Assembly: GCA_947501935.1 (NCBI GenBank)
Contig: CANMXU010000007.1
Coordinates: 62,001 to 126,000 of the forward strand
Direction of reading: 5' to 3'
DNA: 64,000 nt
Source of the DNA: an uncultured Alteromonadaceae bacterium
GTDB taxonomy: Bacteria > Pseudomonadota > Gammaproteobacteria > Enterobacterales > Alteromonadaceae
A program made the position numbers and the translations under genes. A model generated the notes under the pieces. It had not been told where the DNA came from, did not search any database, and saw nothing but the letters and a program-made list of their open reading frames with translations. This document shows, piece by piece, positions 8,355-16,498 of this stretch. Position 1 is the stretch's first letter; each line of letters starts with the position of its first letter.

Positions 8355-8851
8355 TGCGATGAAGTTTACCTGCGGGAATTAACTTTAGGGTACCTTAAAA
8401 GTTTCTACTTTAAAATCACATCGTTGCTAGTTAGACAGATAAAGTAATCCGCGTTGAATATTCTAAATGGGTTAATTAACGTAAGTTATTTTTTATTGGT
8501 TTTCAAAAGCTATAAAAAGCACTTGGAGGTTTGTCAACGAAGTGTAACAATAAATGCGATGATCGCACTTTAAATGTTATTTGAGAAGATCACCTAGATT
8601 GAAGTGAGCTCAAGCTTAAATGACTTGGCTAATCGAGCCAGTAAATAGTACAAGCGTACTGTCAGTATATTTTACAAAGTGCTTGTTATTGTTCAAATAA
8701 TGTTTTGAAAGCTTTTTTAGTTGATTAGTAATTAAGGAACAAAAACAACAGTTTAAGGCTTTTGTTTTTTTTTAGTTTTTTGTTTTTTTTGTATTGGTCC
8801 AATTTGTGCTTTGTAGTTGGTAATTGTAGTATTTTGTAGGGATTCAGATAA
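8355..8851. other. intergenic region between divergent acylase and PEP-CTERM genes
   Basis: This 497-bp gap separates divergent genes and must hold both promoters. It contains imperfect palindromes around 8545-8580 (ATGCGATGATCGCA core) and AGTACAAGCGTACT near 8647. A T/A-rich tract lies at 8755-8790, and a candidate sigma-54 element at 8805-8820 is listed separately. I see no coding sequence. Confidence 0.5.
8805..8820 (+). promoter_or_regulatory. candidate sigma-54 (-24/-12) promoter of the PEP-CTERM gene
   Basis: TGGTCC followed by GTGCT gives the invariant GG (8806-8807) and GC (8818-8819) separated by exactly 10 bp, as sigma-54 requires. Transcription would start near 8831, about 20 bp before the GTG start codon. 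The flanking bases match the consensus only partly (TGGCAC, TTGCA). PEP-CTERM genes in several proteobacteria are driven by RpoN with the regulator PrsR, which supports the idea. Confidence 0.35.
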
Positions 8852-9670
8852 GTGAATATAAATAAAATTATTGCCTTGGTTTTTGTCTTGGTAGGTTTTT
8901 CACACATTTCTCAGGCAGCTTCTTGTAATAGTATGAGTGGTTATAGCTTAGATTATGGTGACGCACCGTCTTCTTACGGTACCGCATGTCATGATACTGA
9001 TAGATGGCAAAAATTGGGTACTGATTGGGATACTGAGTCAGCAAGTAGTGCCGCAATTTTAGAACATGATAATGGAACTGACGATGGTGTTGTTTGGAAA
9101 ACATCATCTGATAACGGCGTTACTTGGACTGCATTCTCCTCTGATGGCGAAATTAAACAAGGTGACATTGTTAAGTTTAAATTTACCATGACACGTTCGG
9201 TCGATGGTAATCATGCTTATGATGCTTTAAAAGTATGGTTTGACTGGAATGATGATGGTACGTTTAACGAAAGGGGTAAAGAAGTCATTAAAGATACCAA
9301 GTGGTATAAAAATGTAGATGCCAAAGGTAACGAGAATTCTGATAGTAATGAATATAATAAAGCTTTAGAAGTTAATAATAATACCGATACCGTGGATACT
9401 TTTACTAAGAAAATAACTATTCCTGATGATATGATTGCAGGTGACTACTGGTTACGAGCAAGAGTTGTATGCTCTGAGTCAATTGAAAACTGGGGTAATG
9501 GCAAGTTATTATCTTCTGGTTACTTATACCAAGGCGAAGTTGAAGATTATCAACTTAACATCGTAGCCAAAAAGTTGGAAAAGCCAACAGAAGTTCCTGA
9601 ACCTTCTACATTAATGATTTTTGCCTTAGGTTTAATTGGATTGGGTCTTAAGCGTAGAAAAGCTAGCTAA
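8852..9670 (+). CDS. PEP-CTERM sorted extracellular protein with GEVED domain
   Basis: The 272-residue protein starts with a GTG codon and a signal peptide (IIALVFVLVGFSHISQAAS). It contains D-Y-G-D-A-P near residue 30 and the G-E-V-E-D-Y motif near residue 228, both typical of the GEVED domain of secreted bacterial proteins. It ends with a textbook PEP-CTERM signal: V-P-E-P-S-T-L, a hydrophobic helix (MIFALGLIGLGL) and the basic tail KRRKAS. Exosortase would cleave at the PEP motif, allowing export to the surface or matrix. No exosortase gene lies in this window. The convergent gene at 10303-13113 encodes the PrsT-like partner of this system. The mature protein is rich in Asp, Asn and Trp. 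Confidence 0.9.
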   Translation: MNINKIIALVFVLVGFSHISQAASCNSMSGYSLDYGDAPSSYGTACHDTDRWQKLGTDWDTESASSAAILEHDNGTDDGVVWKTSSDNGVTWTAFSSDGEIKQGDIVKFKFTMTRSVDGNHAYDALKVWFDWNDDGTFNERGKEVIKDTKWYKNVDAKGNENSDSNEYNKALEVNNNTDTVDTFTKKITIPDDMIAGDYWLRARVVCSESIENWGNGKLLSSGYLYQGEVEDYQLNIVAKKLEKPTEVPEPSTLMIFALGLIGLGLKRRKAS

Positions 9671-9697
9671 GGTAAATTTCTTCAAATTCCTTTATTT

Positions 9698-9735
9698 TAA
9701 AATGCCGCTCCAATATATGGGGCGGCATTTTTTTG
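9698..9735 (+). terminator. terminator of the PEP-CTERM gene
   Basis: AAATGCCGC pairs with GCGGCATTT across a 13-nt loop and is followed by a run of T to 9734. It begins about 30 bp after the stop codon. Confidence 0.85.
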
Positions 9736-9885
9736 TCAGGTATTATTCTACATATAGGTGTATATTTTATTACTATTACCTGACCTGAAACACTTCTTCA
9801 AATAAGTTAAATTTCATCGCGTGTAAATAGCTAGCTAAGCTTGTTATTTACACACGTATCTAAAACACAAGTGCATTATACCTTT

Positions 9886-10037
9886 TCGCCCAAGAGTTGC
9901 CAAAGGGCGAGTTTTAAAGGCTTAAATGCTGCGTTATTGATTTTGACAAGGGAATAACCATTCTCTTCAATCAATGCCTTGCCTCTAAGCCTTTAAATTC
10001 TCGCTAAGAGATCACTTTCTTATTCGGATTGGTATTA
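9886..10037. repeat. long imperfect palindromic (REP/MITE-like) element
   Basis: Outer arms GCGAGTTTTAAAGGCTTA (9907-9924) and TAAGCCTTTAAATTCTCGC (9986-10004) are near-perfect reverse complements. Between them ATTGATTTTGA and TTCAATCAAT pair again, so the unit can fold into one long hairpin. A second small inverted repeat (TCGCCC at 9886-9891, GGGCGA at 9905-9910) flanks the left side. The right end runs into GGATTGGTATTA, a motif often seen at edges of dispersed repeats in related marine genera (recalled, not searched). It has no reading frame of its own. Confidence 0.55.
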
Positions 10038-10229
10038 TCATAGGGATGATAATTATCAGCTTTCATTCGTCTGCCCAAATGAAAATAATCTTTATTATCC
10101 GATAAGTTAAATTGTCATAGGCAAGCAATAAGGTCGGAGTGGGTATGTGAAATATTTAACCTGAACTTGGTTAAATAAGTTTTTAACGGGTTGATGTATT
10201 TATTAATTTTTAGCCTAGTTCAAATTCGT

Positions 10230-10267
10230 TAGTATCAACGGGATGTTTATGCATACCGTTGATACTA
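10230..10267. repeat. perfect 12-bp inverted repeat downstream of the prsT-like gene
   Basis: TAGTATCAACGG (10230-10241) and CCGTTGATACTA (10256-10267) are exact reverse complements around a 14-nt spacer. On the minus strand it lies 36 bp after the TPR gene stop, so it could stabilise or end that transcript, but no T tract follows on either strand. Confidence 0.6.
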
Positions 10268-10302
10268 GTTATGTTGAAGGTAAAATTTAACGTGACTAAG
10301 TA

Positions 10303-13113
10303 TTACTTGCTAGCGTTTAGTTTGGCTAATAGTGCTTTAGCTAAGTCATACTCAGCAAAGTTATTTGGTAGAGTAATAATCTTTTCTAATACGTTTTGTG
10401 CTTCTCTATGTCTGTCCAATTGAATAAGGGTATAGCCAATATGATATTGAATATTAGGACTGCTTGACGACATGGTATAAGCTTGTCTTAAATAGGTAAG
10501 CCCTTGCTGAGGATCACCAGAAAGAGTTATTGACCAACCTAGGGTGTCTACAATTGCCGGCACTGAATTGAGCATACTAAATGCTTGTTTTGCATACTCA
10601 ACAGCGGTTTTATAATCGCTTTCTTCAATATGTATGCTTGCTAAGTTATTCAAAGCTAACGCTCTTTTAGCAACAGGAATTTCTTTTGTTAATAACTGCT
10701 GATATTGATATTTTGCTTTGGAATATCTCTTATGGTCTAGCAAATGGTCGGCTAATATATGTTGCTGAAATGCTCGTTCAGGATATTGCTCAACTAACAA
10801 ACTAACATGCTTGATGAACTTATCAATTCTAGGAGCTAAGTTACTTACATTGCCTAACTTAATTAGGGCAACAACATTATCGTCGTCTTTTTTAAGAGCA
10901 CTTAAATACAAGGAAAATGCGGCATTATAATTCTTTTTAGCACTGGCTATATCACCTTTTAATATGATTAAAGCAATGTTGTTTTTATGGGGGCCTTTTG
11001 CGGTGTTTTTTAATAATATATCGGCTTCATCAAGCTTGTTTAAATGAATTTTTAGTTTGACCGTTGCAATGATAATGGGTAATGATTTTGGTGCTAAAGT
11101 TGATGCTTTTAGTAGGTTTTCTTCAGCATTTTCATAGTCTTTAATATTTTTTTGCATTTGACTTAATTGCAACAGCTTATCTGCATTTTCAGACCATATA
11201 CCTTGTAACATATCCGTTTGACGTTTTGCATTATCTAGTTGGTTTAAGGCGTACAAATTTTTAAATTTTAGTGTTATTGCTTGAGGATTTAAGCGGTCGT
11301 TTTTAAGTGCTTGATTAGTTGCTTGTAAACTATCGTCATGGTTTTCTTGTTTGAAGTATATGGTGCCGAGCTGTAATAGTGCTTGTGCAGCCACTTGCTC
11401 ATTGTTCGCTTGCCTCTTAAGTATGGCAATAGCTTCCTCATTATTGCCTAATTCATGCTCGATTGTTGCTAAAGTTAACCAGTGTTGGCTGTTTTCAGGG
11501 TTATCTTTGAGTAAGCTTTTAAAAATGACCCTAGCATTTTTTGTCTCGCCAAGGTTTAGCTGTAACATACCATAGGTTGCACGTGCTTCAATATCATTAG
11601 GGTTTGCTTGGTAAACGTCGGTGATTATTTTTTTAGCATCAGCGTATTGTTCAAGATCTATTAAAATACGAGCTTGTAATAATTGATAATCAACTTTTTG
11701 TGGATCCACAGAAATAATATCAATAACCTTGGCTAAACTTTTTTGTAGTTGCTTGGTTTGATAATAAAGTATCGCTAAGGTGTAGTTAAATCGCTCGCTC
11801 TGCTCGCCTTTCATTTTCTCTAACAACTGAACTGCTTCTGTTATCCGGCCAGTCTCACTCATTATTTTTGCTGAAGAAATTAATACATCCACATCATTTT
11901 TGTATAACTGACGAAGTTTGGAAAGCAAATAATCAGCTTTAAAGTTTTGCTGAAACTCTAGATAAAGTGACACTAAAATTAGTGCTTGGTCTTTATTTTT
12001 AATTAGCTCTTTCTCATGAGTTGCTAATAAATTTAAGGCTTTTCTTGGTTGGTTTAACTTTATATATACATCGGCGAGTAATATAGAGGCATTAATATCA
12101 TCAGGTTTTTGCTCTAGGTAAACTTGAAACTTTTTTCGTGCTTGCTCCCAGCTTTGTTGACGGTAACTGGTCATGCTATCAATTAATAATAGCTGTGGCT
12201 TTGAGTGTAAGTATGAGTCATTAATGGCCGATAATTGATTTGATAATTTTGTTAATACTTCTTCGGCGACACTATGTTCATTTAAATTTCGTAAGATACT
12301 ACTTTTCAATAACTGCGCTTGTGGATCGTTTGGAGAAATGGCTAATATTTTATCGATTATTACATTGGCTTGATCAAAATTTTCTAACTCTAAATAGCAG
12401 TTAGCCATACCTCTATAAGCGGCAATGTTATCGGGCTCTAGGGTGTTAGCTTCTTTAAAAAAACTAAGCGCTTTTTCAGGTGTATTTTGTTGTCTTGCTA
12501 AAATGCCTTTAGTTAACCAAAATTTTGTATTATTACCAGCAATGTCTTGTATTTTAGTTAACAGTTTTTCAGCCTCAGTAATATTATCGGTATATAAATG
12601 TACAGTAGTTAAGCCCAAGTTTGCTTCAATATGCAAAGGCGAATTGTCTAAAATTGTTTGATAAAGGAATTTTGACTCATCAAATTGTTCTAAACCACGA
12701 TAAGCCTGTGCCTTAACTAAATTCAGCGCTAATAGACCTTGAGCGTTTAAGTTTTTTTCTTCAACAAAGGTAAGTGATTGTTCGAATTTAGATTGTAATA
12801 ATAAGCTTTTCCCAAGCGGCTCAACGACTAAATTAATATCGACGCCTTGGTCAATGGCATCAAGTAATTCCTGTTCAGCTAATTGATATGAATGTTTTTC
12901 AATGAAAATTTCGGCTAATAATAATTTCGCCGGTAAATTATTAGGGTTTTCTTGTAAGGCATTTTTAATATGAATAAAAGCACTATTAATGTCATCTTTA
13001 TAAAAGGCTTGTAGGGCATTCTCATAATGGTCTGCGTGTACCATTGCACTATAAGTAAATGAAAAAGAGCTAAATAAACAAAATAAAAGCGTACGTTTTT
13101 TCGGGTTAAGCAT
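10303..13113 (-). CDS. prsT: PrsT-like TPR-repeat protein of the PEP-CTERM/exosortase system
   Basis: A 936-residue secreted protein built almost entirely of tetratricopeptide repeats, starting around residue 28 (HYENALQAFYKDDINSAFIH, then ALQENPNNLPAKLLLAEIF). Length, N-terminal repeat wording and proximity to a PEP-CTERM protein match the PrsT family found with exosortase loci. Its proposed role is in export or assembly of surface polysaccharide and sorted proteins. The signal peptide ends M-V-H-A|D. The only early Cys (residue 12) sits in the hydrophobic core without a lipobox, although family members are usually described as lipoproteins, so this copy is probably soluble in the periplasm. 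The 294-bp upstream gap contains only AT-rich sequence and a short AAAACCG/CGGTTTT palindrome. Confidence 0.8.
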   Translation of the reverse strand: MLNPKKRTLLFCLFSSFSFTYSAMVHADHYENALQAFYKDDINSAFIHIKNALQENPNNLPAKLLLAEIFIEKHSYQLAEQELLDAIDQGVDINLVVEPLGKSLLLQSKFEQSLTFVEEKNLNAQGLLALNLVKAQAYRGLEQFDESKFLYQTILDNSPLHIEANLGLTTVHLYTDNITEAEKLLTKIQDIAGNNTKFWLTKGILARQQNTPEKALSFFKEANTLEPDNIAAYRGMANCYLELENFDQANVIIDKILAISPNDPQAQLLKSSILRNLNEHSVAEEVLTKLSNQLSAINDSYLHSKPQLLLIDSMTSYRQQSWEQARKKFQVYLEQKPDDINASILLADVYIKLNQPRKALNLLATHEKELIKNKDQALILVSLYLEFQQNFKADYLLSKLRQLYKNDVDVLISSAKIMSETGRITEAVQLLEKMKGEQSERFNYTLAILYYQTKQLQKSLAKVIDIISVDPQKVDYQLLQARILIDLEQYADAKKIITDVYQANPNDIEARATYGMLQLNLGETKNARVIFKSLLKDNPENSQHWLTLATIEHELGNNEEAIAILKRQANNEQVAAQALLQLGTIYFKQENHDDSLQATNQALKNDRLNPQAITLKFKNLYALNQLDNAKRQTDMLQGIWSENADKLLQLSQMQKNIKDYENAEENLLKASTLAPKSLPIIIATVKLKIHLNKLDEADILLKNTAKGPHKNNIALIILKGDIASAKKNYNAAFSLYLSALKKDDDNVVALIKLGNVSNLAPRIDKFIKHVSLLVEQYPERAFQQHILADHLLDHKRYSKAKYQYQQLLTKEIPVAKRALALNNLASIHIEESDYKTAVEYAKQAFSMLNSVPAIVDTLGWSITLSGDPQQGLTYLRQAYTMSSSSPNIQYHIGYTLIQLDRHREAQNVLEKIITLPNNFAEYDLAKALLAKLNASK

Positions 13114-13407
13114 AGATGTAAAACCTTTTATAAAAACATTTTTTAAGAAAACCGTTCGGTTTTAATAAAGAGTAAAAATTAACATTAAAGAATAAACTCT
13201 TAGATAATAATCGAATAACAATTGTAACGCGACTGTACCGTATGAGTATTTGTAAATAATTCTTATTATTTTATGAAATTAGTACATGGATATCGCTGAT
13301 TTAGTTTATCTTAATAATTTTCGGCTTTATTACCTAGAAGATTCCTTTTTGTCCCTTTCATTTTATTGATACAATATCGTTAATTTCATTTTTTATGTGG
13401 CAAGTTA

Positions 13408-13959
13408 ATGGCGTCATTACAAGATCAATTATTAAAAGCGGGTTTAACCACCAAGCAAAAAGCACGTCAGGCAAACTCTGACAAACGCAAAAAAAGTAAA
13501 CAAAAACGGAGCGGTGTTGCTGTTGAAGTAAGCTTACAAGAAAAAGTAAAACAAGACTTGGCAAAGGCTCAAGCCGAAAAACAAGCCAAAGACAATGCCT
13601 TGAATGAACAGAAAAAGCAGCAGCTAGCAGCCAAAGAGCAGCATCAACGTATTTTGCAAATTTTACAACATCATCAACTTAAGAGAATTGATGGTGAAAC
13701 CGTATATAACTATACCTTTGGTAGCAAAATTAAGAAGCTGTTTGTTGATGCGGTTACCCATAAAGCTTTAGTTAATGGTCGGTTAGCATTGTGTGGCCTT
13801 GATGAGGTGACTTATGTGGTCACCAGTGAAACGGCAGTCAAACTGGCTGAACTTGAGCCGAGCATTATTTTAGTGCAAAACGAAAAAGTTAGCACTGCTG
13901 AACCTGATGAGGATGACCCTTATGCAGACTTCCAAATTCCAGATGATATGATGTGGTAA
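13408..13959 (+). CDS. yaiL: DUF2058 family protein YaiL
   Basis: The 183-residue product begins MASLQDQLLKAGLTTKQKAR, followed by a strongly basic segment (DKRKKSKQKR) and a charged coiled-coil region to about residue 85. The C-terminal half is a compact domain (YNYTFGSKIKKLFVD and ending DPYADFQIPDDMMW). This is the layout of the DUF2058/YaiL family, annotated as nucleoprotein or polynucleotide-associated. The basic N-terminus would suit RNA or ribosome contact. The role is not established. It stands upstream of the glutaredoxin-like gene in the same direction, 63 bp apart. Confidence 0.85.
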   Translation: MASLQDQLLKAGLTTKQKARQANSDKRKKSKQKRSGVAVEVSLQEKVKQDLAKAQAEKQAKDNALNEQKKQQLAAKEQHQRILQILQHHQLKRIDGETVYNYTFGSKIKKLFVDAVTHKALVNGRLALCGLDEVTYVVTSETAVKLAELEPSIILVQNEKVSTAEPDEDDPYADFQIPDDMMW

Positions 13960-14022
13960 AGTTCTTTCTTTCGAATTTTATTTGATTATTGTTTTATTAA
14001 TATTTAGCTTACAAGGGCACTT

Positions 14023-14385
14023 ATGTTTATTATCCGCTGGCTATTAGGTCGCATTATTTTATTACTAAACTTTATCTTTTCACCTAAATCGCCCAAAAGA
14101 GCGACTGAATTACAAGCTGAAATAGATCAAAAAACCTCGCATTTGCATTTATATCAATTACCCGCTTGTCCTTTTTGTGTGAAAGTTCGTCGCACTATGA
14201 AAAGAGAGGGTTTAAATATTGGCCTGCGAAATATCAATGCCAAAAATGAATATCAACAAGAGCTGATTAACGAAGGTGGTAAACGTAAAGTACCATGTTT
14301 GCGCATTGCTAAAGACAATGAACCAGTAGAGTGGCTTTATGAGTCAAACGATATTGTGGATTATTTAAAGCAGTTCGCAGCATAA
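14023..14385 (+). CDS. membrane-anchored glutaredoxin-like protein (CPFC)
   Basis: The 120-residue protein has an N-terminal hydrophobic segment (residues 1-20, IIRWLLGRIILLLNFIF), then a glutaredoxin/GST N-terminal fold. The fold contains L-P-A-C-P-F-C-V-K-V-R-R (CxxC around residues 48-51), the cis-proline segment R-K-V-P-C-L and the glutathione-binding E-S-N-D-I-V-D-Y. It is likely a dithiol glutaredoxin tethered to the inner membrane. Because the anchor precedes the domain, the side of the membrane it faces depends on helix orientation. The cluster of Arg/Lys after the helix favours a cytoplasmic domain. A strong terminator follows at 14419-14448. Confidence 0.85.
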   Translation: MFIIRWLLGRIILLLNFIFSPKSPKRATELQAEIDQKTSHLHLYQLPACPFCVKVRRTMKREGLNIGLRNINAKNEYQQELINEGGKRKVPCLRIAKDNEPVEWLYESNDIVDYLKQFAA

Positions 14386-14418
14386 GCATTGCTATAAAAT
14401 ATCAGGCATTAACTTATT

Positions 14419-14448
14419 AAACGCATACTTGTTATGCGTTTTTTTTTG
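14419..14448 (+). terminator. terminator after the glutaredoxin-like gene
   Basis: AACGCATA (14420-14427) pairs with TATGCGTT (14433-14440) and is followed by nine or more T residues. Confidence 0.88.
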
Positions 14449-14553
14449 CTTATTTGAATAGCTTTTATAATTTTCAAGGTCATATAGCTACAACAGCCTA
14501 CCTGGTGAGCTTGCCAAATGGCTGTATTCCCACATTGTTAAGGTGCTATTTCC

Positions 14554-15558
14554 ATGCTTATAAAAAATAAAGCTTCATATGACATTTCTGAAAACCAAGT
14601 GACTGATGAAGCGGTTTATCAGCAACGTCGCGCAGTATTAAAAAAATTAGGTTTTCTTGGTGCTAGTGCCTTATTGCCGATGCAAAGTAATGGTCAGATA
14701 TTTGATTTTCTTGATAACAAGTCTCAAGAAAGCTTTAAACAACAGCCATTAACTTTTAAGCAAGCTCAGCCAAGCTCGCAAATATTAACGCCGGAATCAA
14801 AAGTGATTAGCCATAATAATTTTTATGAATTTGGCTCTAAAAAAGATCAGCCGGTAGAGCTTGCTCAACAATTTAAAGTGAACCCTTGGACCCTGAAAAT
14901 TTCAGGGGAAGTCGAGCAAGAAATCACTTTAGACTACGACATGCTCTTTTCGAAATTTACCTTAGAAGAGCGCATTTATCGACTTCGTTGTGTAGAAGCT
15001 TGGTCTATGGTTATTCCGTGGATAGGCTTTGAATTGCAAAAAATTATTGCTTTAGCTAAACCGACTTCACAAGCCAAATATGTTGCCTTTGAAACCTTAT
15101 ACGATCCAGAACAAATGCCAGGGCAAGCTAGTAGAAGATTAGGCGGCGGCATTAAATACCCTTATGTTGAAGGGCTACGTATTGATGAGGCTAATAATCC
15201 TTTAGCGTTTTTATCGGTCGGTCTATATGGTAAAACTTTACCTCCGCAAAATGGTGCCCCCATTCGATTAGTGGTGCCGTGGAAGTATGGTTTTAAAAGT
15301 ATTAAATCGATAGTGGGTATTCGCTTACTCAAAAATAAACCACCGACAACATGGAATAAGTTAGCGCCGAATGAGTATGGATTTTATGCAAATGTAAATC
15401 CGGAGGTTGACCACCCAAGGTGGAGCCAAGCCAGTGAGCGTAGAATTACCTCGGGTGGTTTGTTTGCTCGAAATCGCATCGAAACCTTGCCCTTTAATGG
15501 TTATGGTGAACAAGTTGCTGATTTATACAAAGGCATGAATTTGCGAAAAAATTATTAG
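14554..15558 (+). CDS. msrP: protein-methionine-sulfoxide reductase catalytic subunit MsrP
   Basis: Periplasmic molybdopterin enzyme (formerly YedY) that repairs oxidised methionine in envelope proteins. The 334-residue precursor carries a twin-arginine type leader ([14 protein letters not shown], Arg25-Arg26), so the cofactor-loaded protein would be exported by Tat. Cys146 in the segment [12 protein letters not shown] is the expected molybdenum ligand. The C-terminal part ([32 protein letters not shown]) is typical of the family. msrQ follows 54 bp downstream and supplies electrons. The pair forms a two-gene operon bounded by terminators. Confidence 0.95.
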   Translation: MLIKNKASYDISENQVTDEAVYQQRRAVLKKLGFLGASALLPMQSNGQIFDFLDNKSQESFKQQPLTFKQAQPSSQILTPESKVISHNNFYEFGSKKDQPVELAQQFKVNPWTLKISGEVEQEITLDYDMLFSKFTLEERIYRLRCVEAWSMVIPWIGFELQKIIALAKPTSQAKYVAFETLYDPEQMPGQASRRLGGGIKYPYVEGLRIDEANNPLAFLSVGLYGKTLPPQNGAPIRLVVPWKYGFKSIKSIVGIRLLKNKPPTTWNKLAPNEYGFYANVNPEVDHPRWSQASERRITSGGLFARNRIETLPFNGYGEQVADLYKGMNLRKNY

Positions 15559-15612
15559 CTGATAATTTAGCGCAACTAAGCTTAAGCAAATACGAGTAAA
15601 GCTGTTTTCTTT

Positions 15613-16230
15613 ATGATAAAAACTCAAACCAAAATTTTGTTGTTAAAAGTGATTATTCACCTATCAGCATTAATGCCACTTATTTATTATTATAACCTTG
15701 CGATAAGCGATAATTTAGGTGGTGATCCTGTTGAAGCGATTATTCATTTTACTGGCATAGGAGCATTTAATTTATTGTTACTGACTTTGTTGGTATCGCC
15801 TTTAGCTAAAAAATTGAAACAAAGTTATCTATTACAAGTTAGGAGGTTATTGGGCTTATACGCTTTTACGTATGCGCTTTGCCATGTATTAAACTTCCTC
15901 GCTTTTGAAGTGCAATTTAATTGGCTTTTATTTGTTGAAGAAATTTTTAAACGTCCGTATGTATTTATCGGCATGCTCGCTTTTACTTTATTATTTGCAT
16001 TAGCAATAACTTCAATTCATGCCTTAAAAAGAAAGATGGGTAAAAACTGGCAGCGTTTACATAACAGCAGTTATGCTATTGCTTTATTAGTTGCTTGGCA
16101 TTTTTATTGGTCAGTTAAATCTGAACTTACTTCACCACTTTTTTATGTTGTAATCACCTTGGTTTTATTGGCAATGCGTCATCAAAAACTCAAAAAAATA
16201 CTGTTTCGTTCAACGCCTTCTAAAAAATAA
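15613..16230 (+). CDS. msrQ: heme-binding membrane subunit MsrQ
   Basis: The 205-residue integral membrane protein has about six transmembrane helices and belongs to the ferric-reductase-like/YedZ family. It passes electrons from the quinone pool or flavin reductase through b-type heme to MsrP. Visible candidate heme ligands are the histidines in IIHFTGIGAFNLLLL, YALCHVLNF, NWQRLHNSSYA and LVAWHFYWS, matching the usual positions in this family. The gene follows msrP directly in the same orientation. A nested hairpin (16283-16325) and a terminator (16406-16431) lie downstream. Confidence 0.94.
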   Translation: MIKTQTKILLLKVIIHLSALMPLIYYYNLAISDNLGGDPVEAIIHFTGIGAFNLLLLTLLVSPLAKKLKQSYLLQVRRLLGLYAFTYALCHVLNFLAFEVQFNWLLFVEEIFKRPYVFIGMLAFTLLFALAITSIHALKRKMGKNWQRLHNSSYAIALLVAWHFYWSVKSELTSPLFYVVITLVLLAMRHQKLKKILFRSTPSKK

Positions 16231-16282
16231 TATCACCTAGTCTGCTATTTTTGCCTTTTAAACTGGTTGTTAATCGCAGTTA

Positions 16283-16325
16283 CCAAGCCCTTTGTCGTAA
16301 TTAACCGCTATGGCGGTTGGCTTGG
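16283..16325. repeat. nested double hairpin downstream of msrQ
   Basis: CCAAGCC (16283-16289) pairs with GGCTTGG (16319-16325), enclosing a second stem AACCGC (16303-16308) with GCGGTT (16313-16318). The two 3' arms are contiguous, so both stems can coexist. No T tract follows, so this may be an RNA-stability element rather than a terminator. Confidence 0.5.
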
Positions 16326-16405
16326 CTTGTTGCACTTTATGTTTCATATTAAGGTAAACGGGTAACATTCTGTGTTAAATAAATTATTTGATGTGTTCGC
16401 CAATA

Positions 16406-16431
16406 AACTCCTTATAAAAGGAGTTTTTTTT
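16406..16431 (+). terminator. terminator between msrPQ and the amidohydrolase genes
   Basis: AACTCCTT pairs with AAGGAGTT across a 4-nt loop (ATAA) and is followed by about eight T. It lies about 175 bp after msrQ and 68 bp before the amidohydrolase start. Confidence 0.8.
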
Positions 16432-16498
16432 ATTGCCTATTCGTAGCTTAAAATGGCTGAGTAGATAGCAACTTGAACCGTCACTAAGGGAAACCCTA

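Larger units (their letters stand above)
9671..10302. other. intergenic region between convergent PEP-CTERM and prsT-like genes
   Basis: This 632-bp gap holds the terminator at 9698-9735, a long imperfect palindromic element at 9886-10037 and a perfect 12-bp inverted repeat at 10230-10267, each listed separately. No reading frame with coding character was seen. Its size is unusual for a region between converging genes, suggesting insertion of a repeat element. Confidence 0.5.

Noticed and set aside
13148..13163. Short AAAACCG/CGGTTTT palindrome upstream of the prsT-like gene
   Set aside because: The loop is only two bases and no T run follows in the right place, so neither terminator nor operator can be supported.
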